This document shows, one piece after another, positions 57,214 through 64,000 of a stretch of 64,000 bases of DNA; within the stretch, counting starts at the first letter, position 1, and each line of letters begins with the position of its first letter. The translations under genes and the position numbers were made by a program. Source of the DNA: Acacia acuminata (Eukaryota > Streptophyta > Magnoliopsida > Fabales > Fabaceae); NCBI GenBank assembly GCA_019022655.1, contig JAFJYI010000013.1:3302501-3366500 (forward strand), given 5' to 3'. Below the pieces are notes generated by a model that searched no databases, was not told the DNA's origin, and saw only the letters and a list, made by a program, of their open reading frames with translations.

Positions 57214-58622
57214 AGGTAAAGGTGCAAAAATACACATATGCTTTGCTCTCATGAGTGCCCAACACCAAGTGTTTTTTTTTAGGTGCAAAAATACATATAT
57301 GGTTGTAAAATATGTGCAAAAGTCACATATGCTATTAAAATAGATAAGGTTGAACGTGAAGTTTAACAGTTTGACTAAAAACTGTGATGTGTACGATGGT
57401 AGGGCCACGGTGGTGTCCATGTCAGCAACTCTTAATCTCCAGCTTCCTGCTTCACATAGACTTTCCATCTCTACCTTCTTCATCACCACGCCATCGATGA
57501 CGGTGGATCTGGAATTGGTAGCAGTACACGGGATCGGGAACTTGTTCGGGTTGGAAAATCAGTTGAGATGTTGGACGGTGAGTTCTCTCCATTCCATATT
57601 CTGTCCTCGAAATCACGAAAAAATGAACTCGTTTGTCTAGTTATCATAAAAAACTAATGGGAACAACGGTAATGACGATGATGAACAAGATGAAGACTCA
57701 ATCTTTTGTAATTTCTCACTCTGTTTTGGGTTGGAAATCCGATTAGCTTGGTTTTTAGCGCTATTCTTCTTGGCTCTTCTTCACCTTTTGACAGACAGCT
57801 TGACTTTAGCATCTATAAAGGTTTTCGAGCATTTAATCTAGAGCGATCTCCAAATCCTAACTTACCGTGACTTTGACCTGAACCTTCCCGCTTTGCCCGA
57901 CTTCTCTGCCAAATTCTTCACTCATGGCGAAGACAAAGTTGAGAGGCCTTAGTCGGTGAAGAGGCCACGTCTTTTGATGGCACCGAAAACCGAAGAAGAT
58001 CACTGAATCAACATATATTCCTATGTTTTGGTTAGAGTCAAATCATTAGGAAGTTCAGATCAAATTGAATCAAATTCTTAGTTTGTTCTTTTAATTTTCA
58101 ATTGTGGGGGGAATTTCTGGATAGTGTGCACAACACCCCTCAGTGTCCAATGTCCGCCACCACTTCACGCAAAAAGTGCTCGCGATCTGTTGTTTCTCGC
58201 TCTCCAAAAAAAAAAGATTCGATTATCCAACCTATTAGTAAATAACTAAAATCAGACAAATACACATAAAGTAGAAATAACAAGGAGCAAAGGAAATGGA
58301 GGATGGTTGGGGAGGATAAGGACGAGGTTTTGGACTTATGGAGCTAAAACAATGACGACAATAGAGATGAGCCCATATCGACCACGATTCTAGATCGACC
58401 ACCGTCGATTGCGGGAACAGTGATGAAGAAGATGGACATGGAGAGCCCCTGGGAAGGGGGAAGCTAGAGATGGAGAGTTGCTGACGTGGACACCACCGTG
58501 GGCCCCACCATCATACAAATCATAGTTTTTAGTTAAAGTGTCAACTTCACAGTCAACGCCATCCATTTTAACGGCATATGTGACTTTTGCACCTGTTTTA
58601 TAACCACATGTGTATTTTTTTC
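57214..58622. mobile_element. Second Mutator-like element, right end truncated
   Basis: The left terminus AGGTAAAGGTGCAAAAATAC and the internal copy TAGGTGCAAAAATACATATA match inverted sequence at the right end (complement AAAAAAATACACATGTGGTT). Arms match inward for about 250 bp, including GGTGTCCATGTCAGCAACTC. The last ~10 bases of the right end are missing, so no 9-bp repeat can be scored. The interior (57.6-58.3 kb) has no gene I recognise. Confidence 0.65.
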
Positions 58623-59365
58623 AAGATTTTCATGTTCATATCATGTTATTTAAGTAATTCTCATATACATGTCATAATATCACAATTCTCAATTTTTATA
58701 CATATATAAATATATGTATATATTTCACAATTCAAATCATAAGGTTCCACAAGGAAATTTCCATTAAAACATTCATAATTATTTCACAACGAACTCACAA
58801 ACAACATATTAATACCCATTACAAGTGGAAAGTGGTTATCTCTCGCCGAAGCTAACTATTATTACATTGCTCCTAATCCAAGAGCTCAAACACACCCCAA
58901 AAATCAATATACCACAATCAATTTACTGATCATTAATAACTCTTCAAAACTACACATAATCAAAATTATAACTTATAATTTCATATAATTCAAAATATAC
59001 AAATTTTAATAATAATATATTATTATAAAAAAAACTCTAAAAATTACAGTTTAGTGCTATGAATTTCAAAAATGACATTTTAGTCCCACGAATTTCAAAA
59101 ATGACAGTTTAGTCCACGAATTTCAGAAATGACAGTTTAGTTCACGAATTTCAAAAAAATAAACCAATTAAAATTTCAATAATATCTCCGCTAACCCACA
59201 TAAATTATTTACATAACATTTAATCGGTAAACATTCTATAAATTCTAAACTTCTTAAATAGAAAAATTCATTTTAAAATTCCTACAATAACCAAACAATG
59301 AATCTAAACCCATTAGAATTTATTATTAACCATCTACTACATATATATAGTCTTCCATTGCCAAA

Positions 59366-61296
59366 TTTAATATCCCGAATTTTAGGACCAAAGATTAGAA
59401 ATAAAACTGAGATAAGAAGGCTACTAAGCCCGTGGATACGAAAATCTTAAGCTTATATTGAGAAAAAGCTTAAGATAATTATTGAAATTATTTTGGACTT
59501 TGAAAATTGGGAAAAATTTATAAAATGTTATTTAGAGGATCTAGAAATATTATAGAGGATTAATTACTTAAATATGTGGCCTAAATAGCTTTAAAGCTAT
59601 TATTTGGAAATTAGGGCCTATTTTCCCAATTATTCAAGGAGAAATAATTAGAGAATAAATATTGGCCTATAAATTTTAGAATCAGTATTTTATGGGCTAA
59701 AAAGCTAATTAAGAATGAAAATCTTTGTAAAGTATTCAGGATTCATTTCTAGAATTTATTTGGCAAGTTGGTATCAATGATGAAGGGCAAAATGGTAATT
59801 TCAATAACTGGAGAAAATAATAATAATTGGCAATACCAAAGTCCAATTGTTTAAGCACAAAACGTGCTTTATTAGCTTAAAGGGATGAGGTCTAGTTTTT
59901 GAGATCGTGGCCCAATGGAATGCAAGAAGTCTAAGCTTATGAGATAAGCTTGTTGTTAAGGACACGACCTCTCATTTGGTTTTGAGCAGCAAGTCGGCCA
60001 GCAACCTTATTCCCATTTTCATTCATTCCTTTCGGTCAACACTTCCTCCATCTCCATAATCATTTCATGTTGCCTTAATATGCCGCCATTTCACTCTCTC
60101 ATTTAGAATTTCGGTCAACATACACATAGGGACACATCATCTATTTTCTTTGACTTGCTTTCCAAGCTCACCGCCATTCCCTTTAATATTAAATATTCCT
60201 CATTCTCTTTCACTACTCGTCCCATTTCTTGCGGCCAAATACCTCTAGCAACTGAAAGAGAGAGTGAGAGCCGGAGGACAAGTCCGAGTGCACCGAAGAA
60301 AGAGGAGTGGAATCTACTTGCAAGCTTGACTCTTGGCTAAGGCACTTATAATTGACCGGAATAGTCAAGGACCTCGGAGTTTCTTCTAGAAGTTATACAT
60401 CAATCATATAGTAACTCTAAGCCGCATACTCTATATAATTATGTATGCATGTTTGTACCCTGATTATAAACCGTATAGTGAACTTGTTAGGCTATAAGAC
60501 CTAGAGGACCGGTAGTCCTCAGGTGTCGAAATTTATAATGTATTTGGTTGTTACAGATTTTTACTGAGTTGTTGTCCAGCGCTGAGGCCCAGGACACGTC
60601 GAGTCCTGCGATTGACAATTTATACTTCCCAGGACATGTTAAGTCCTACATATAGTATCAATATTGCATATAACTGTGCCCAGGACATGTAGAGTCCTGC
60701 AATTAGCTTTTGCAGTTAATTTTGCCCGAGACATGTTAAGTCCTGCGTACATTGTCAATAATGCATATAACTATACCAGGGACACATTGAGTCCTGTGTT
60801 TGTAGACAATATTGCTCTCGTGTTACCTATTGTTGCTGTATATGCTTTATGATGATTAATCTCTAATAGTTGAGTCGTTATGATTACGGCAAACCACCAT
60901 ATGTTGTGTGTCTATATATATATATATATATATTGTATATGAGATTAATTGTTACTCTGAGGTTCAAATTAAATCCCAGAAGTTTCCAAGGGCTCAGGAT
61001 CCGAACATGGTCATGGCGATGGACAAGGTTCCAAAGGAAAGGTAGCAAGTGCAGAATAATGAGACTGTTGTTTAGACATTAGATGGAGCAATAGGATTTT
61101 AATTTTCTTTAGCTATTTTTATTTTGGGACTGTATATTCTGACCCTGATGTAATGGATCACTGTATTTGAGAACTCTATAATCCTGTACATTACCAATAA
61201 TGTTTTTAGTTATCAGTGTACTATTCTATACCTGTGTTGCTCACTGAAATTCGCTGTATTACTCTGATAAATGTCATAATTATAAGGGGTATGACA
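59366..61296 (+). mobile_element. Solo gypsy LTR, 1.93 kb
   Basis: Inserted in the 5' LTR of the Tekay-like element with the 5-bp target repeat CCAAA at 59361-59365 and 61297-61301. It starts TTTAATATCCCG (TG changed to TT) and ends GGTATGACA. No internal region remains, consistent with LTR-LTR recombination. It contains five short inverted motifs at 60588-60800. Confidence 0.85.
60588..60800 (+). repeat. Five AGGACA-N-GTCCT hairpin motifs
   Basis: Copies near 60588, 60628, 60679, 60725 and 60776 are of the form AGGACATGTTAAGTCCT and variants, at 40-51 bp intervals. Each has a 5-bp stem. Confidence 0.85.
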
Positions 61297-61663
61297 CCAA
61301 AACTCTAGACTCTCTCAAAATCATATCCTTAAAATTTTCACTATCTAACACAATATTACCATCATTAGAAAGAGGAAAATATGTAGAATAACTTTCATGA
61401 AGAAAGTTTGTTGAAAAGAAGCCAATTTAGATACCTAAATAATCTTATAAAATAGATAACATATCTTAAAATACATTGAAACACCTTCAGACTCCTCTTT
61501 TTCCTCTCCTTCCTCCTCACTCTTCTTGCTCTCACTCTCTCCTATCAAGGTGACCATGTGTGTGTGTCTTAGTGTTGCCCCCGGGGGGGTTAATTTATAC
61601 TAAATCCCCCACACATTTTGGCATGGCCTCCCACTGTCTTGTAAAATAAATTAGGATATTACA

Positions 61664-62183
61664 CACAATATATCATATGATTAAATAATTTATTTAGTTT
61701 TTTTTAATTTTTTTAGGAAATCAAATTTATTTTATATTTAATGCAAAACAACTGATATATAATATTGTTTTAAGTAACATTGTTGTCTTTGTTATTGTCG
61801 TTTGGCCGAAAGATTATGCAAGGCAATGAAAATGATTATCCGCATGTTTCTATACACACGGAATCGGGTTTGTGGTGTGTTCAGAGATGTACGTGGCTAC
61901 AGGAGATTCTCTTTGAAAAGTCAAAAGAATAGCTGGATGGCACTCTCTCTAAGCAACAAAACCATCTTGGTCTGACAATGGGTTTCGAGCTTTTAAAACA
62001 ACAATTCATTGGAGGAAATGTGTTTCTTGCTTTTCTAAATCATAGAATCTATATTTTTTAAAATAATAAAATTTGAATTTCTGACTCCTATGTAATGTAG
62101 GATTAAATTAAGATAAGTTATTATATTTTAATTAATTAAAATATAAATAAGGTAGTGCTCCTGAATATTTTTCATTTTGATAT
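61664..62183. other. Right half of MITE copy 4 and duplicated tail segment
   Basis: The MITE resumes to about 61743. About 61990-62175 repeats 42960-43145. No gene is supported. Confidence 0.5.
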
Positions 62184-62654
62184 TGTTGTTTCTTATGTAT
62201 TGAGTAGGTAGAAATTGAATATACAATAAACAGAATAGCATAACAAGAATTTGTATTAACTAAATAGAACATACAGAGAACATTTAACAAATCTATATAA
62301 TATGGAAAACTATTAAATGAACTCACAAGATCTGCAGTATTTCGAATGAACAATGCGAAATTCGAGCCCGGCTTTCGTTGTGTCCTTAAGACAATTTTGC
62401 TCCTCAATACGGATGTCAAGGTTGTCTGAGCAATTGTCTCCCAGGATAGAGCGGATTGTTCGTCTCCAGAAACATGGCTCTGTCTGTCTGAAGCCCAAGC
62501 GAATCCAACGAGTCTGCTTTCGGAATGCACAGAATGTATATGTAGAATGCAGAGAGAGAGTGTGCAAGAAAAATCGTAATCTAATCTATGACTAGGGCGC
62601 CCTATTTATAGACTCTGAAAAAACACGATCAGATGGACTTGTCTGTGCCGCGAC

Positions 62655-62790
62655 CCAGTGCGTTATGCAAACGAGACGCACTAGAACGGAACGAACAGAG
62701 GAGACCCGCGTCTGTTCACGGTGAACTGGTGCGTCTCACAAACAGACGCACCAAAACGGAGCGAACAGAGGCGACCCGCGTCTTCACGGC
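62655..62790. repeat. GC-rich tandem repeat in the copia LTR, two ~68-bp units
   Basis: Two units share ACGCACYARAACGGARCGAA and GACCCGCGTCT. GC content contrasts with the surrounding DNA, and CpG and CNG sites are dense. Confidence 0.8.
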
Positions 62791-63256
62791 GAGCGTCCGA
62801 ACGAACGCACGACGTAACGGTTAACGATCGAACGGATCACAATGCATTTGCGGGGTTGGAAAACCCGGAGAGGCACAACAGAAATATCTAAACGTTCAGA
62901 AATTCAAAAATTATTTAATAAAAAATTATTTTTAATCCAAAAAATAATTTAATAAAAAATTAATATTTTATTTCACACGCGCGGGACGGACCGGATCGGA
63001 CCAGCCGGATGGGCGGCGCGACGCGTGTGTGTGTGGTGGACCAAGGGTCACCTAAGTCCTCACCCCTCCACAAAAGTGGGTTGGCCCAAGGGCCCAATTA
63101 GTAGGAGCCAAGTTGGGGCTTATATACCCTCCAACTTCTCTCCAACTAAGCAATGTGGGACTATTCTCTCACACACATTCCTTCTTCCTTTTTTCTCTTC
63201 TTTTTCATCCTTCTTCTTATTCATAACCCATGGGATTTTCTCCTAAAATTCCAACA

Positions 63257-63813
63257 ATCCCCCACATGGATAAGAAGTTAGTCAATCATGACCAAATGCA
63301 AATGATCATGTATGCAAAGTGCGGTTCCTCTACGAGAAACAACTGCATCGAGAAAGGTAGGGGTTACCTTTGAACCTTCTCTAGTAAAAACCTATCGGAT
63401 ATACTAGTCAATCTGAACCGTCGACCTTTTAGTGTATACCAAGACAATAGGAGTTACACAGTTGCTCCTCTAGCATCGTTGGTTCTCATGCTGTGTCCAT
63501 TTTGGCTCTGGACACCGCCGGTTCGTGAGTGTTCTAGAGAATCGGCCGTTTTAAATTCTCATAGAAGCGGCCCGCACTTCACACTCACATAGGTGATTCC
63601 TTATGATGTAAGTCATCATACATCATCTGAACACATCAGATTAAGAAACCATTAAAAGCTTTAGAAACTTACCCTATATATATATGCACTGTTTTGTCTA
63701 GGAATGAGTATGAGTTTAGAACTCCACAGTGTTAACAATCGATTAAGACTTAGTTGTCTCTTTGAACCTAGTTCGTGGGATCTCCACTCTACTAGGTAGA
63801 GTTACCGCGATAA
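63257..63813 (-). other. Copia sequence between pol and the 3' LTR
   Basis: About 550 bp of untranslated sequence between the pol stop and the purine tract. No open frame is supported. Confidence 0.5.
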
Positions 63814-64000
63814 TCAACAATGTATCGGCCTTAAACCCATTCCTTTGGACAATTTTCTAACTAAATTTCTAGGAATCCCTTTAGTCAATGGATCCGCTAT
63901 ATTCTCTTTTGATTTCACATAATCAATTGAGATGATTCCATTCGAAAGTAGTTGTCTAACGGTATCATATCTACGACGTATATGTCTAGACTTGTCATTG
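63814..64000 (-). pseudogene. Copia RNase H C-terminus, partial
   Basis: Open from the window edge on the minus strand: NDKSRHIRRRYDTVRQLL, then DYVKSKENIADPLTKGIPR and GMGLRPIHC before TGA at 63816-63814. This is the typical end of copia pol, following the RNase H fold. It is intact as far as seen; the rest lies outside the window, so whether the whole gene works cannot be judged. Confidence 0.85.

Larger units (their letters stand above)
50474..61663 (-). mobile_element. Tekay-like Ty3/gypsy retrotransposon with nested insertions, 11.2 kb
   Basis: The left LTR is 50474-52514. The right LTR is 56905-61663, enlarged by three insertions. Both end in TGTAAYRTCC-type sequence. Flanks CATAA (50469-50473) and CACAA (61664-61668) look like a 5-bp target repeat with one change. 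The internal order on the minus strand is gag, reverse transcriptase, RNase H, integrase, degenerate chromodomain. The purine tract AAGGTGGAGAGAAT abuts 52514. A TGGTATCGAGC primer-binding site lies at 56900-56890. Protease is missing and all frames are broken. The element landed in MITE copy 4. Confidence 0.9.
56905..61663 (-). repeat. 5' LTR of the Tekay-like element, three insertions
   Basis: LTR sequence is present at 56905-56927, about 58623-59365 and 61297-61663. Relative to the intact left LTR, about 740 bp near its start (50494-51258) is missing where the Mutator-like elements now sit. The microsatellite at 52045 is shorter here. Confidence 0.85.
62184..64000 (-). mobile_element. Ty1/copia retrotransposon, 3' end, continues beyond the window
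   Basis: The 3' LTR 62184-63256 is bordered by a TGTTG...CAACA pair. The purine tract TGTGGGGGAT abuts 63256. Minus-strand pol ends at 63814. A TATA-like CTATAAATAGG on the minus strand lies near 62602-62612. The sequence before 62184, GATAT, is the candidate target repeat; its partner is out of view. Confidence 0.8.

Noticed and set aside
57350..57640. 96-codon open frame in the second Mutator-like element
   Set aside because: Much of it lies in the terminal inverted repeat, so it is unlikely to be a captured gene.
1..64000. CRISPR arrays, bacterial operons, Shine-Dalgarno sites
   Set aside because: Introns, plant transposons and an NLR show nuclear plant DNA; the repeat arrays found are minisatellites and transposon motifs.

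Overview
The window reads as plant nuclear DNA from a eudicot-like angiosperm. It is AT-rich and intron-containing, and nested transposons fill much of it. It holds one CC-NB-ARC-LRR (RPS2-like) disease-resistance gene and scraps of ordinary plant genes: gamma-tubulin complex protein 3, an HflX-type GTPase and a HAK/KUP potassium transporter. No species is claimed. There are no bacterial operons and no CRISPR array. Almost every coding region is damaged, so most genes are called pseudogenes or transposon remnants.

Layout. 1-3.35 kb: a duplicated block carrying a Mutator-like element (1066-2673) that holds a GCP3 exon and a LINE tail. 3.37-5.75 kb: a gypsy pol scrap and an LTR. 5.75-11.2 kb: minus-strand gene remnants, including three correctly phased HflX exons. 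11.2-14.77 kb: AT-rich DNA with a long GA microsatellite. 14777-24066: a 9.3-kb PIF/Harbinger element with TAA target duplications. It carries a decayed DDE transposase, a decayed Myb/SANT ORF1, a third decayed gene with basic, plant-transposon-like and acidic-repeat parts, and arrays of the palindrome GTTCGAAC spaced at exactly 19 nt. 24.68-38.54 kb: the NLR gene, plus strand, broken by a 1.2-kb DNA element near its N terminus and by a 5.4-kb chromovirus-type gypsy element inside its coiled-coil codons. Its distal LRR exons and an unusual tail of small acidic exons have canonical splice sites, and alternative 3' exons lie at 39.8 and 40.4 kb. 41.7-43.1 kb: a HAK transporter fragment and the second copy of the left-edge block, which still has the empty site of the Mutator-like insertion. 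43.75-49.85 kb: a local tandem duplication split by a 4.4-kb copia element, then a TA-flanked MITE containing another MITE. 50474-61663: a Tekay-like gypsy element whose 5' LTR has itself received a Mutator-type MITE, a larger Mutator-like element and a 1.9-kb solo LTR. 62184-64000: the 3' end of another copia element.

How the parts relate. The NLR was the main host gene and is now non-functional in its 5' half. The Harbinger element ends about 0.6 kb upstream of the NLR N-terminal remnant. Target duplications and one empty paralogous site allow an insertion order to be read directly. Internal elements carrying defective pol genes could only have moved with help from intact relatives. The least explained signal is the phased GTTCGAAC palindrome array inside the Harbinger element.
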